From positions 1 to 42,010 of the forward strand of contig NZ_LZLE01000160.1 of the NCBI RefSeq assembly GCF_001673155.1: a DNA stretch of 42,010 bases. The letters are read 5' to 3'. This DNA is from Mycobacterium sp. 1423905.2 (GTDB lineage: Bacteria; Actinomycetota; Actinomycetes; Mycobacteriales; Mycobacteriaceae). Position numbers and translations under genes: made by a program. Numbering within the stretch: position 1 is the stretch's first letter; every line of letters begins with the position of its first letter. The notes under the pieces are model-generated. The model did no database searches. It was not told the origin of the DNA and saw only the letters and a list, made by a program, of their open reading frames with translations. Below, in pieces: positions 26,290-35,614 of this stretch.

Positions 26290-26586
26290 TTGTCCACCAC
26301 GACTGAACTCGCCGAACTGCACGACCTGATCGGCGGCCTGCGGCGGTGCGTGACCTCACTGAAGGCGCGGTACGGCGACAACCCGGCGACGCGTCGCATC
26401 GTCCTCGACGCCGATCGCATCCTCAGTGACATCCAGTTGCTCGACAGCGACGTCTGCGAACTGGACCTGGCTCGCGCGACCGTGCACCAGTCCGGCGAGA
26501 AGATCGCCATCCCAGACACCCAATACGACAGCGACTTCTGGCGCGACGTCGACGACGAGGGTGTCGGAGGTCACAACCGAGCCTGA
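26290..26586 (+). CDS. Small conserved protein heading the Sdh1 operon, Rv0250c-like
   Basis: TTG start at 26290 after GGGAG gives 98 residues (Rv0250c is 97). An upstream in-frame ATG would add a poorly conserved 24 residues. The N-terminal half is helical and leucine-rich (STTTELAELHDLIGGLRRCV), with NPATRRIVLDADRILSDI in the middle and an acidic C-terminus PDTQYDSDFWRDVDDEGVGG. There is no known domain. It always seems to travel with the succinate dehydrogenase genes that follow, so an assembly or regulatory role is a reasonable guess only. Confidence 0.8.
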   Translation: MSTTTELAELHDLIGGLRRCVTSLKARYGDNPATRRIVLDADRILSDIQLLDSDVCELDLARATVHQSGEKIAIPDTQYDSDFWRDVDDEGVGGHNRA

Positions 26587-26664
26587 CAGCGACGCCCGCC
26601 TCAGTAGGGGGCATTTCTGCTGTGTACCCTTCGACAGACAGCCCTGTTCGAAGAGGAACACTTG

Positions 26665-27489
26665 ATGAGCGCACCCGCGGCGAACCGTCCTGCCTCCGGC
26701 GTCTTCTCACCCACGAGAGCCGAGATACCCAAACGGACTCTCCGAGATGACGCGTGGTGGTGGCCACCACTAGTAACGAACCTGGGGTTGTTGGCGTTCA
26801 TCGTCTATGCAACGACCCGGGCCTTCTGGGGCAGCGCCTACTGGGTGGACAAGTACCACTACTTGACGCCGTTTTACTCACCGTGCGTGAGCGCCTCGTG
26901 CGCCCCGGGGGCAAGCCACCTTGGTGTCTGGTTCGGGCACTTCCCGTGGTGGATTCCGTTGGGAGCGCTGGTTTTACCGTTCCTGCTCGGCTTCCGGATC
27001 ACCTGCTACTACTACCGCAAGGCCTACTACCGGTCGGTGTGGCAGTCGCCGACGGGCTGCGCGGTCCCTGAGCCGCGCGAGCACTACACCGGCGAGACAC
27101 GCTTCCCGTTGATCATTCAAAACAGCCACCGTTACTTCTTCTACTTCGCGACGGTGGTGTCGCTGATCAACACCTATGACGCGATCATGGCGTTTCACTC
27201 TCCCTCCGGTTTCGGATTCGGTTTGGGCAACATCATTTTGGTGGCCAACGTGCTGTTGCTGTGGGCCTACACGGTGTCCTGCCACTCCTGCCGGCACGTG
27301 ACCGGTGGGCGACTCAAGCATTTCTCCAAACACCCGGTGCGGTACTGGATTTGGACCCAGGTCAGCAAGTTGAACACTCGGCACATGATGTTCGCGTGGA
27401 TCACGTTGGGCACGCTGTCGCTGACCGACTTCTACGTCATGCTGGTCGCCAGCGGCACCATCACGGACCTGAGATTTGTTGGCGCGTAG
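26665..27489 (+). CDS. sdhC: Succinate dehydrogenase 1 membrane anchor subunit (SdhC), Rv0249c-like
   Basis: ATG at 26665 gives 274 residues (Rv0249c is 273); a TTG directly before is an alternative. About five transmembrane segments, with the first at about 35-55. Cys/His clusters stand out: PCVSASC and ASHLGVWFGH in an outer loop, and CHSCRH in a later segment. In the published M. smegmatis Sdh1 structure the anchor carries a membrane-embedded Rieske-type [2Fe-2S] cluster rather than heme, and these residues are the obvious candidates. It passes electrons from SdhB to menaquinone. First of sdhC-sdhA-sdhB. Confidence 0.88.
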   Translation: MSAPAANRPASGVFSPTRAEIPKRTLRDDAWWWPPLVTNLGLLAFIVYATTRAFWGSAYWVDKYHYLTPFYSPCVSASCAPGASHLGVWFGHFPWWIPLGALVLPFLLGFRITCYYYRKAYYRSVWQSPTGCAVPEPREHYTGETRFPLIIQNSHRYFFYFATVVSLINTYDAIMAFHSPSGFGFGLGNIILVANVLLLWAYTVSCHSCRHVTGGRLKHFSKHPVRYWIWTQVSKLNTRHMMFAWITLGTLSLTDFYVMLVASGTITDLRFVGA

Positions 27490-27528
27490 GCCAACCGAGT
27501 ATCAGCAAGATTAAGCAAGCGAGGTTTC

Positions 27529-29445
27529 ATGGTTGAGGTCGAACGGCACTCCTACGATGTCGTCGTGATCGGCGCCGGCGGCGCTGGTTTGCGTGCGGTC
27601 ATCGAGGCGCGCGAACGCGGTCTCAAGGTCGCCGTGGTGTCCAAATCGCTGTTCGGCAAGGCGCACACAGTCATGGCCGAAGGTGGCTGCGCGGCCGCGA
27701 TGGGCAACACCAACCCGAAAGACAACTGGAAGACCCACTTCGGTGACACCATGCGGGGCGGGAAGTTCCTGAACAACTGGCGGATGGCCGAACTGCACGC
27801 CAAGGAAGCCCCAGACCGGGTTTGGGAGCTGGAGACCTACGGCGCGCTGTTCGACCGCACCAAAGACGGCAAGATCAGTCAGCGCAACTTCGGTGGGCAC
27901 ACCTACCCCCGGTTGGCGCACGTCGGGGACCGCACCGGCCTGGAGCTGATCCGCACCATGCAGCAGAAGATCGTCTCGCTGCAGCAGGAGGATTACGCCG
28001 AACTCGGTGACTACGAGGCCCGGATCAAGGTGTTCGCCGAATGCGCGATCACCGAGCTGCTCAAAGACGGTGATGCCATCTCCGGGGCGTTCGGTTACTG
28101 GCGGGTGAGCGGCAAATTCGTCTTGTTCGAGGCCCCGGCCGTGGTGCTCGCCACCGGGGGAATCGGCAAGTCGTTCAAGGTGACCTCTAACTCCTGGGAG
28201 TACACCGGCGACGGACACGCATTGGCGCTGCGCGCCGGGGCGTCGCTGATCAACATGGAGTTCGTCCAGTTCCACCCGACCGGCATGGTCTGGCCACCCA
28301 GTGTCAAAGGGATTCTGGTCACCGAGGGTGTGCGCGGTGACGGCGGCGTGCTGAAGAACTCCGACGGCAAGCGGTTCATGTTCGAGTACATCCCGCCGGT
28401 GTTCAAAGGCCAATACGCCGAGACCGAACAAGAAGCCGACGAGTGGCTCAAAGACAACGACTCCGCCCGCCGCACCCCCGACTTGTTGCCTCGCGACGAG
28501 GTAGCGCGGGCCATCAACTCCGAAGTCAAGGCCGGCCGCGGCACCCCGCACGGCGGGGTCTACTTGGACATTGCCTCGCGGTTGACCGCGGCGGAGATCA
28601 ACCGCCGGTTGCCGTCGATGTACCACCAGTTCAAGGAACTGGCCGGAGTGGACATCACCAAGGAGCCGATGGAAGTCGGTCCCACCTGCCACTACGTGAT
28701 GGGCGGCGTCGAGGTCGACGCCGACACCGGCGCGGCCACCGTGCCCGGGCTCTTCGCGGCCGGCGAGTGCTCCGGAGGCATGCACGGCTCCAACCGGCTC
28801 GGCGGTAACTCCCTGTCGGACTTGTTGGTGTTCGGTCGGCGCGCCGGCCTGGGCGCCGCCGACTACGTGCGCGCGCTCGACAACCGTCCCGCCGTGTCCG
28901 AGGAGGCCGTGGACGCGGCGGCCAAGATGGCGCTCAAGGCGTTCGAAGGCCCGACGGACGGTTCGGCCCCGGAGAACCCGTACGCGCTGCAGCTTGATCT
29001 GCAGCAGGTGATGAATGACCTGGTCGGCATCATCCGTAAAGAGGACGAGATCAATAAGGCGCTGGCCTTGCTCGACGAGCTGTGGAAGCGCTATCAGAAC
29101 GTCCAGGTCGACGGCGACCGCCCGTACAACCCGGGCTGGAACCTCTCGATCGACCTGCGCAACATGCTGCTGGTCAGCGAATGCGTGGCGCGCGCCGCGC
29201 TGGAACGCACCGAGAGCCGCGGCGGGCACACCCGCGACGACCATCCGAGCATGGACGCCAATTGGCGCAAGACCCTGCTGGCCTGCCGGGTGAACAACGC
29301 CGACGTGGACGGCCCCCACATCACCATCACGCACCAGTCACAAGTCCCGATGCGACCGGACCTTCTGGAAACGTTTGATATCGCGGAGTTGGAGAAGTAC
29401 TACACCGACGAAGAGCTGGCCGACCATCCAGGACGGAGAGGCTGA
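27529..29445 (+). CDS. sdhA: Succinate dehydrogenase 1 flavoprotein subunit SdhA, Rv0248c-like
   Basis: ATG at 27529; 638 residues. FAD-binding VVVIGAGGAGLRAVIEARE is at the N-terminus. The KAHTVMAEGGCAAAM segment (about 44-58) holds the His expected to bind FAD covalently. Substrate-site motifs follow: FVQFHPTGM, EGVRGDGG and HYVMGGVEV, then RLGGNSLSDLLVFGRRAG. It oxidises succinate to fumarate in the cytosol, attached to the membrane via SdhB/SdhC. It starts 39 bp after sdhC, and its TGA overlaps the sdhB ATG. Confidence 0.95.
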   Translation: MVEVERHSYDVVVIGAGGAGLRAVIEARERGLKVAVVSKSLFGKAHTVMAEGGCAAAMGNTNPKDNWKTHFGDTMRGGKFLNNWRMAELHAKEAPDRVWELETYGALFDRTKDGKISQRNFGGHTYPRLAHVGDRTGLELIRTMQQKIVSLQQEDYAELGDYEARIKVFAECAITELLKDGDAISGAFGYWRVSGKFVLFEAPAVVLATGGIGKSFKVTSNSWEYTGDGHALALRAGASLINMEFVQFHPTGMVWPPSVKGILVTEGVRGDGGVLKNSDGKRFMFEYIPPVFKGQYAETEQEADEWLKDNDSARRTPDLLPRDEVARAINSEVKAGRGTPHGGVYLDIASRLTAAEINRRLPSMYHQFKELAGVDITKEPMEVGPTCHYVMGGVEVDADTGAATVPGLFAAGECSGGMHGSNRLGGNSLSDLLVFGRRAGLGAADYVRALDNRPAVSEEAVDAAAKMALKAFEGPTDGSAPENPYALQLDLQQVMNDLVGIIRKEDEINKALALLDELWKRYQNVQVDGDRPYNPGWNLSIDLRNMLLVSECVARAALERTESRGGHTRDDHPSMDANWRKTLLACRVNNADVDGPHITITHQSQVPMRPDLLETFDIAELEKYYTDEELADHPGRRG

Positions 29446-30191
29446 TGACCTACAACGCGAGCATGCGCGTGTGGCGCGGCGACCAGAACGGCGGTGAGCT
29501 CAAAGAATTCACCGTCGAGGTCAACGAGGGCGAGGTGGTGCTCGACATCATCATCCGTCTGCAACAGACCAAGGCGCCCGACCTGGCGGTGCGCTGGAAC
29601 TGCAAGGCGGGCAAGTGCGGGTCGTGCTCGGCGGAAATCAACGGCAAACCCCGGCTGATGTGCATGACCCGCATGTCGACCTTCGCCGAAGACGAAGTCG
29701 TCACCGTCACCCCGATGCGGACCTTTCCGGTGATCCGCGATCTCGTCACCGACGTCTCGTTCAACTACGAAAAAGCCCGGGAGATACCGGCTTTCGCACC
29801 GCCAAAGGAACTGCAGCCGGGTGAGTACCGCATGGCGCAGGTGGACGTGCAGCGCTCGCAGGAGTTCCGCAAGTGCATTGAATGCTTCCTGTGCCAGAAC
29901 GTCTGCCACGTGGTGCGGGACCACGAGGAGAACAAGCAGGCATTCGCCGGTCCGCGGTTCCTGATGCGGATCGCCGAACTGTCCATGCACCCCCTGGACA
30001 CGCTGGACCGCCGCAACCAGGCCCAGGACGAGCACGGTTTGGGCTACTGCAACATCACCAAGTGTTGTACCGAGGTATGCCCGGAGAACATCAAGATCAC
30101 CGACAATGCGTTGATCCCCATGAAAGAACGGGTCGTCGACCGCAAGTACGACCCGATTGTGTGGTTGGGCAACAAGCTGTTCCGGCGCTGA
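29445..30191 (+). CDS. sdhB: Succinate dehydrogenase 1 iron-sulfur subunit SdhB, Rv0247c-like
   Basis: ATG at 29445 overlaps the sdhA stop (TGATG); 248 residues, as in Rv0247c. All three cluster motifs are present: [2Fe-2S] in CKAGKCGSCSAEINGKPRLMC-type spacing (about residues 60-80), [4Fe-4S] CIECFLCQNVCH (about 145-156) and [3Fe-4S] CNITKCCTEVCP (about 202-213). It wires electrons from FAD to the membrane subunit. It ends 3 bp from the convergent flavin reductase gene. Confidence 0.95.
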   Translation: MTYNASMRVWRGDQNGGELKEFTVEVNEGEVVLDIIIRLQQTKAPDLAVRWNCKAGKCGSCSAEINGKPRLMCMTRMSTFAEDEVVTVTPMRTFPVIRDLVTDVSFNYEKAREIPAFAPPKELQPGEYRMAQVDVQRSQEFRKCIECFLCQNVCHVVRDHEENKQAFAGPRFLMRIAELSMHPLDTLDRRNQAQDEHGLGYCNITKCCTEVCPENIKITDNALIPMKERVVDRKYDPIVWLGNKLFRR

Positions 30192-30194
30192 GTT

Positions 30195-30689
<495 letters not shown>

Positions 30690-30722
30690 TCATTCGCCCC
30701 TTGTGCCGAGAACGGGATTCTC

Positions 30723-31724
30723 CTACCCGACATTACCCGGCGCATATCCGTGGGCGCGGGCCACATCGGGGTGTGCGCGCAGCCTGCTCTTCCACGCGTT
30801 ACGTCCATAGACGGCAAAGATCGGGTCCGACGGATCCGGCGCCGGCACAGCGCGGGCGGCCAACTCGGGCGGTAAGGACAACACCGGCAGACGCGCGTCC
30901 AGGCGCGGGTTGAAGAAGTACGCCACGGAGATCCGCTCGCGCGACGAGCTTCGCAGGTCGACCCGATGCTCGGTCGCACGTAGGTAGCCGCCCGTGGCCA
31001 CCTCGAGCAGCTCGCCGATGTTGACGATGAAGGCGCCGTCCAGCGGGAGCACGTCGAGCCATTCCGATGAGCCACGCGGGCGCACCTGCAGGCCCCTGCT
31101 GCCGGGCTCGGCCAGCAGCAGGGTGAGGACACCGGCGTCCTTGTGCGCACCCACGCCCTGGGAGCTGGCGGCCGCGGCGGGATACCGGATGATCTTGATC
31201 AGGGTCGCCGGGGTGCCGGCGAAGGCCGGTTCGAAGATGTCAGGACGACTGCCCAGCGAAGCCGCCCAGTGGGCGAGCAGGGTGCGAGACACTGCCGAAA
31301 GCGCCGCGTCCCACTCGGTGATGATTCCCGGCAACTCGGGCAGGGCCGCCGGCCATTGATTGGGCCCCTGCAGCCATAGGTAGTCGGAGTGGCCGGGCCC
31401 GCCGATCGGCGGGCGCTCCGGCCCGATATCGAGTTGCTCCCGCCAGTCCACTTCGCCGCGGGTGAGCTCACCACCGAGCCGGGTGTAGCCCCGGAAGTGG
31501 GGACTGCGGACCATCGCCACCGCGTCCTTCTCGGCTTGCGACAAGGCGAACAGCCGACGGGCTGCGTCGAGCACTGTGGCGATCAGTTCTGGTGACACCG
31601 CATGTCCGACGAGGTAGCAAAATCCCACCCGGTGCGCGGCCGTCCGAAGGCTTTCGCGCAGTTCGCCTGGCGGGTGACGCAGGTCTACTACGGGCAGCGT
31701 CGTGACCCTGCGCACACTGCTCAT
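30723..31724 (-). CDS. Isopenicillin N synthase-like 2-oxoglutarate/Fe(II) oxygenase
   Basis: ATG at 31724 gives 333 residues; an upstream frame extension is less likely because it enters the fadE5 promoter region. The N-terminal DIOX domain contains LPVVDLRHPP and GFCYLVGHAV. The Fe(II) ligands of the jelly-roll core are visible as H-x-D in GVGAHKDAG (about 200-208) and His in RATEHRVD (about 257-264). The 2OG-binding R-x-S is RISVAYFFNP (about 271-280). Substrate unknown. At this position M. tuberculosis has Rv0246, a transporter, so the local gene content differs. Confidence 0.9.
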   Translation of the reverse strand: MSSVRRVTTLPVVDLRHPPGELRESLRTAAHRVGFCYLVGHAVSPELIATVLDAARRLFALSQAEKDAVAMVRSPHFRGYTRLGGELTRGEVDWREQLDIGPERPPIGGPGHSDYLWLQGPNQWPAALPELPGIITEWDAALSAVSRTLLAHWAASLGSRPDIFEPAFAGTPATLIKIIRYPAAAASSQGVGAHKDAGVLTLLLAEPGSRGLQVRPRGSSEWLDVLPLDGAFIVNIGELLEVATGGYLRATEHRVDLRSSSRERISVAYFFNPRLDARLPVLSLPPELAARAVPAPDPSDPIFAVYGRNAWKSRLRAHPDVARAHGYAPGNVG

Positions 31725-31835
31725 TGCCTCATCATCGTCGCAGGTGAGCGGGTATACCAGGGCTGCGATCAGCACTATCCCAACCAGTTGGTTAGTTAGA
31801 CAGTGAAATATAGCTCACACTGACTTGCGTTGAAG

Positions 31836-31849
31836 TTACCGGTCGGTAT
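31836..31849. promoter_or_regulatory. Operator candidate 1 upstream of fadE5: TTACC-N4-GGTAT
   Basis: TTACC-GGTC-GGTAT is a palindrome apart from its outermost pair. It lies in the 202-bp divergent region between the 2OG oxygenase and fadE5, 78 bp before the fadE5 start. It has the same half-site and spacing as 31862-31875 and 35546-35559. Confidence 0.5.
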
Positions 31850-31861
31850 ATTTTAACGGTG

Positions 31862-31875
31862 TTACTGGTGGGTAA
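31862..31875. promoter_or_regulatory. Operator candidate 2 upstream of fadE5: TTACT-N4-GGTAA
   Basis: The full element GTTACTGGTGGGTAAC (31861-31876) has perfect outer GTTA/TAAC arms. It is centred 26 bp from operator candidate 1 (about 2.5 helical turns) and about 58 bp from the fadE5 start, near the likely promoter. Confidence 0.55.
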
Positions 31876-31926
31876 CTTAGCCCGAGTACCCAACCGTCAG
31901 TGGCATTCTCAACGAGGAGGAACGTA

Positions 31927-33762
31927 GTGAGCCACTACAAGAGCAACGTCCGCGACCAGGTGTTCAACCTGTTCGAAGTGTTGGGCGTTGACAAGGCCTT
32001 AGGTGCTGGCGAGTTCAGCGATCTGGACGTCGACACAGCCCGCGAAATGCTCTCCGAAGTCAGCCGCCTGGCTGAAGGTCCCATCGCGGAATCGTTCACC
32101 GAGGGTGACCGCAACCCGCCGGTGTTCGACCCCGAGACCCACTCGGTGAGCCTGCCCGACTCCTTCAAGAAGTCGGTCCAGTCCGTGCTGGACGCCGGCT
32201 GGGACAAGGCTGGAATCGACGAGGCACTGGGCGGCATGCCGATGCCCAAGGCGCTGGTCTGGGCGCTGCACGAGCACATCCTCGGCGCCAACCCGGCGGT
32301 GTGGATGTACGCCGGCGGCGCTGGCTTCGCCAACATCCTCTACCACCTCGGTACCGAGGAGCAGAAGAAGTGGGCGGTGCTCGCCGCCGAGCGGCAGTGG
32401 GGTTCGACCATGGTGCTGACCGAGCCGGACGCCGGCTCGGACGTCGGCGCCGGCCGGACCAAGGCCGTTCGCCAAGAGGACGGCTCCTGGCACATCGACG
32501 GGGTCAAGCGGTTCATCACCTCTGCGGACTCCGACGACCTGTTCGAAAACATCTTCCACCTGGTGCTGGCCCGCCCGGAGGGCGCCGGCCCCGGTACCAA
32601 GGGGCTGTCGCTGTTCTTCGTGCCCAAGTTCTTGTTCGACTTCGAGAGCGGCGAGCTGGGCGAGCGCAACGGCGTGTTCGTCACCAATGTCGAGCACAAG
32701 ATGGGCCTGAAGGTTTCGGCCACCTGTGAGCTGTCCTTCGGCCAGCACGGTGTGCCGGCCAAGGGCTGGTTGGTCGGCGAGGTGCACAACGGCATCGCGC
32801 AGATGTTCGAGGTCATTGAGCAGGCCCGGATGATGGTGGGCACCAAGGCGATCGCGACGCTGTCCACCGGTTACCTCAACGCGCTGGCCTACGCCAAGGA
32901 GCGTGTGCAGGGTGCCGACCTGACCCAGATGACGGACAAGACCGCGCCGCGGGTGACCATTACTCACCACCCGGACGTGCGTCGTTCGCTGATGACCCAG
33001 AAGGCCTACGCCGAGGGTCTGCGCGCGCTGTACATCTACACCTCGACCTTCCAGGACACCTCGGTGGCCGAGGCGGTGCACGGAATCGAGCCCGGCCTGG
33101 CGGTCAGGATCAACGACCTGCTGCTGCCGGTGGTCAAGGGTGTCGGCTCGGAGCAGGCTTACGCCAAGCTGACCGAAAGCCTGCAGACCTTCGGTGGTTC
33201 GGGCTTCCTGCAGGACTACCCGATCGAGCAGTACATCCGTGACGCCAAGATCGACTCGCTGTACGAAGGCACCACCGCCATCCAGGCGCAGGACTTCTTC
33301 TTCCGCAAGATCGTTCGGGACAAGGGTGTGGCACTGGCGCACGTGTCCGGCCAGATCCAGGAGTTCGTCGACAGTGAGGCCGGCAACGGGCGGCTGAAGA
33401 GCGAGCGTGCGCTGCTGGCCAAGGCGCTCACCGACGTCCAGTCGATGGCGGCCACCCTGACCGGCTACCTGATGGCCGCGCAGGAGGACGTCACCAGCCT
33501 GTACAAGGTGGGCCTGGGTTCGGTGCGCTTCTTGATGAGCGTCGGTGACCTGGTCATCGGCTGGTTGTTGCAGCGCCAGGCCGCGGTGGCCGTGGAAGCG
33601 CTGGACGCCGGCGCCACCGGTGCCGAGCGGTCCTTCTACGAGGGCAAGGTCGCGGTGGCGTCCTTCTTCGCGAAGAATTTCCTGCCGCTGTTGACCAGCA
33701 CTCGCGAGGTGATCGAGACGCTGGACAACGACATCATGGAGCTCGACGAGGCCGCGTTCTAA
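31927..33762 (+). CDS. fadE5: Acyl-CoA dehydrogenase FadE5
   Basis: GTG at 31927, preceded by GAGGAGG, gives 611 residues, exactly the FadE5 length. Nearly every landmark of M. tuberculosis FadE5 is present: [19 protein letters not shown] at the start, [58 protein letters not shown] with the catalytic Glu, and the extra C-terminal domain ending [12 protein letters not shown]. It catalyses FAD-dependent oxidation of acyl-CoA with broad chain length in beta-oxidation. Transcribed towards fadA2, with the F6 RNA region between them. Confidence 0.97.
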   Translation: MSHYKSNVRDQVFNLFEVLGVDKALGAGEFSDLDVDTAREMLSEVSRLAEGPIAESFTEGDRNPPVFDPETHSVSLPDSFKKSVQSVLDAGWDKAGIDEALGGMPMPKALVWALHEHILGANPAVWMYAGGAGFANILYHLGTEEQKKWAVLAAERQWGSTMVLTEPDAGSDVGAGRTKAVRQEDGSWHIDGVKRFITSADSDDLFENIFHLVLARPEGAGPGTKGLSLFFVPKFLFDFESGELGERNGVFVTNVEHKMGLKVSATCELSFGQHGVPAKGWLVGEVHNGIAQMFEVIEQARMMVGTKAIATLSTGYLNALAYAKERVQGADLTQMTDKTAPRVTITHHPDVRRSLMTQKAYAEGLRALYIYTSTFQDTSVAEAVHGIEPGLAVRINDLLLPVVKGVGSEQAYAKLTESLQTFGGSGFLQDYPIEQYIRDAKIDSLYEGTTAIQAQDFFFRKIVRDKGVALAHVSGQIQEFVDSEAGNGRLKSERALLAKALTDVQSMAATLTGYLMAAQEDVTSLYKVGLGSVRFLMSVGDLVIGWLLQRQAAVAVEALDAGATGAERSFYEGKVAVASFFAKNFLPLLTSTREVIETLDNDIMELDEAAF

Positions 33763-33773
33763 ACGGCAAAACC

Positions 33774-33807
33774 AGAAACCCCGCTTCCCGCCGGAAGCGG
33801 GGTTTCT
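33774..33807. terminator. fadE5 terminator hairpin, 15-bp perfect stem
   Basis: AGAAACCCCGCTTCC (33774-33788), loop CGCC, and its exact complement (33793-33807), starting 12 bp after the fadE5 stop. It is symmetric enough to stop transcription from either side. Confidence 0.9.
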
Positions 33808-33870
33808 GTATTGCGGCGCCGCGTCGCTGAACCCAGGCCGCCAGATCTGACCGGTCCCTTGAGTGCGAAA

Positions 33871-33895
33871 ATCCCCCGCCGGCTAAGCGGGGGAT
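33871..33895 (-). terminator. Second hairpin, minus-strand terminator candidate
   Basis: ATCCCCCGC, 7-nt loop, GCGGGGGAT (33871-33879 and 33887-33895). Read on the minus strand it is followed by a short T run, so it is a backup terminator for leftward transcripts such as the small RNA or fadA2. Confidence 0.7.
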
Positions 33896-33916
33896 CTCGC
33901 TATGGTGGCGCGTCCC

Positions 33917-34059
33917 AAAAAGACCGCCGCTGGATCCCCTCACTCCAGCGGCGGCCCTTTTCGTTCGCCCGTCTCCGCTGACCGGCGGTCGATCCAGGGA
34001 TTGCCCCGCGTTGCCGTCGGGGTCGGGGGGTCAGACCACAACACGGGGCTATCCGTGCC
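33917..34059 (-). ncRNA. Small RNA F6 (ncRv10243/Mcr14-type), SigF-dependent
   Basis: The fadA2-fadE5 intergenic region is the known home of the mycobacterial sRNA F6, transcribed in the fadA2 direction. Here the same strand carries a near-ideal SigF promoter (34066-34090) and, about 120 nt on, an intrinsic terminator with an 11-bp perfect GC stem (33954-33944 with 33934-33924) followed by TCTTTTT. The ends given are estimates: start about 7 nt after the -10, end in the T run. F6 in M. tuberculosis is reported as about 100 nt with processed forms and is linked to stress and groE control. No ORF fits in it. Confidence 0.8.
33918..33954 (-). terminator. Intrinsic terminator of the F6 RNA
   Basis: CCGCCGCTGGA, 9-nt loop, TCCAGCGGCGG, then TCTTTTT on the minus strand. 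A real T-tract terminator is uncommon in mycobacteria, which supports a dedicated small transcript. Confidence 0.88.
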
Positions 34060-34065
34060 AACGGG

Positions 34066-34090
34066 TACCCACAAGCCCGCGTCACAAACC
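34066..34090 (-). promoter_or_regulatory. SigF-type promoter of the F6 RNA
   Basis: On the minus strand GGTTT (34090-34086), a 15-nt spacer, then GGGTA (34070-34066), matching the SigF consensus GGTTT-N15/16-GGGTA. It lies 38 bp beyond the fadA2 stop codon. Confidence 0.82.
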
Positions 34091-34127
34091 ACCGCCGGCG
34101 AACTCCATCGGCGTTATTCGGCGGAAC

Positions 34128-35474
34128 TCAGGCCTCCAGGATGGCCGCCACGCCTTGACCCCCGGCCGCGCAGATGGAGATCAATCCGCGCACCGTTGTG
34201 CCGTCGTTCTGCTGGGCCTTCTTCTCGGCGATCTGCTTGGCCAGCTGGGCCAGGATCCGCCCACCGGTGGCCGCGAACGGATGCCCCGCAGCCAGCGACG
34301 ACCCGTTGACGTTGAGCTTGGAGCGATCGATCGAGCCCAGCGCGGCGTCTAAGCCCAGCCGCTCCTTGCAGTACTCCTCGGATTCCCAGGCTTGCAGGTG
34401 GGCCAGCACCACCGACGCAAAGGCTTCGTGGATCTCGTAGAAGTCGAAGTCCTGCAGGTTGAGCCCGTTACGCGCCAACAGCCGCGGCACCGCGTAGGTG
34501 GGGGCCATCAGCAGGCCGTCGGCGCCGTTGACGTAGTCCACCGCGGCGGTCTCGGCGTCCACGAAGTAGGCCAACGGGGTCAGGGAATGCTCGGCCGCCC
34601 ACTCTTCGGTGGACAGCAGCGCCACCGACGCGCCGTCAGTCAGCGGTGTGGAGTTGCCCGCGGTCATCGTGGCATCGCCGTTCTTGACGCCGAAGACGGG
34701 CTTGAGCTTGGCCAGTTTCTCCACGCTGGCGTCGGGGCGCAGGTTGTCATCGCGATAGACGCCCAGGAACGGCGTCACCAGGTCGTCGAAGAAGCCCCGG
34801 TCGTAGGCAGCCGCCATGTTGTGGTGGCTGGCCACCGCGAGCTCGTCCTGATCGACGCGCTTGATGCCCATCTGCTTGGCAGTGATGGCGGCGTGCTCAC
34901 CCATCGACAGCCCGGTCCGCGGCTCGCTGTTGGCCGGAATGTCCAGGCCCAGGTTGGCGGGCAGGGTGCCGACCAGCTTGAGCCGCTCGACGTTGGACTT
35001 CGCCCGGCGCAGCTTGAGCAGCGTCCGGCGCAGGTCCTCGCCCAGCCCGATCGGCGCGTCGGAGGTGGTGTCCACACCACCGGCGGCGGCTACCTCGTAG
35101 CGGCCCCCGGCAATGCCGTCGGCCGCGGCGATCGCGGCCTGCAGGCCGGTGCCGCAGGCTTGCTGAATGTCGAACGCCGGGGTGTAAGAGGACAGGGCCG
35201 AACCCAGCACGCACTCGCGCACCAGGTTGAAGTCACGGCTGTGCTTGAGCACGGCGCCGCCGATCACCGCGCCCAATCGCTCACCGGACAGCCCGAATCG
35301 GTCGATCAGGCCGGCGAGTGCGGCGGTGAACATGTCTTGGTTGGACGCTTCGGCGTAGGCGCGGTCGGATCGGCCGAACGGAATCCGGTTGCCGCCGAGC
35401 ACGGCTACCCGACGTCTGCCGTTGGAACCCGTCTGAGAAGCTTGGGCGTTCGGCGCAGAACTTGCAGGGGCCAC
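34128..35474 (-). CDS. fadA2: Acetyl-CoA acetyltransferase (thiolase) FadA2
   Basis: GTG at 35474, with GGAG 7 nt upstream, gives 448 residues (FadA2 is about 440). A longer frame starting at 35540 would remove most of the divergent promoter. Thiolase motifs: nucleophilic Cys in QQACGTGLQA (about residue 104), NVNGSSLAAGHPFAATGGR, His in YEIHEAFASVV and the second Cys in SICAAGGQG near the C-terminus. It cleaves 3-ketoacyl-CoA with CoA in beta-oxidation, or the reverse. It is divergent from fabG4, with a shared operator candidate. Confidence 0.95.
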   Translation of the reverse strand: MAPASSAPNAQASQTGSNGRRRVAVLGGNRIPFGRSDRAYAEASNQDMFTAALAGLIDRFGLSGERLGAVIGGAVLKHSRDFNLVRECVLGSALSSYTPAFDIQQACGTGLQAAIAAADGIAGGRYEVAAAGGVDTTSDAPIGLGEDLRRTLLKLRRAKSNVERLKLVGTLPANLGLDIPANSEPRTGLSMGEHAAITAKQMGIKRVDQDELAVASHHNMAAAYDRGFFDDLVTPFLGVYRDDNLRPDASVEKLAKLKPVFGVKNGDATMTAGNSTPLTDGASVALLSTEEWAAEHSLTPLAYFVDAETAAVDYVNGADGLLMAPTYAVPRLLARNGLNLQDFDFYEIHEAFASVVLAHLQAWESEEYCKERLGLDAALGSIDRSKLNVNGSSLAAGHPFAATGGRILAQLAKQIAEKKAQQNDGTTVRGLISICAAGGQGVAAILEA

Positions 35475-35544
35475 GTTTGTCTCCGTAGTCGGTGGTAGGG
35501 GTCGGTTTGGGGTACCCGTCTTGACGGCAATATTACCCACTGTC

Positions 35545-35560
35545 CTTACTCTGAAGTAAG
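35545..35560. promoter_or_regulatory. Operator candidate between fadA2 and fabG4: CTTACT-N4-AGTAAG
   Basis: A perfect 6-bp inverted repeat with a 4-nt centre (35545-35550, 35555-35560) in the 140-bp divergent region. The core TTACT-N4-AGTAA has the same pattern as the two elements before fadE5, which suggests one repressor or activator for all of them. Confidence 0.6.
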
Positions 35561-35614
35561 TTCGTCCCCGGTACGTGCCCCTCCCCCGGCCCGCTCGACA
35601 TGGAAGGCAGCTCA

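Noticed and set aside
31999..33342. Long open frame on the minus strand opposite fadE5
   Set aside because: FadE5 is complete and strongly conserved; the antisense frame has only shadow composition.
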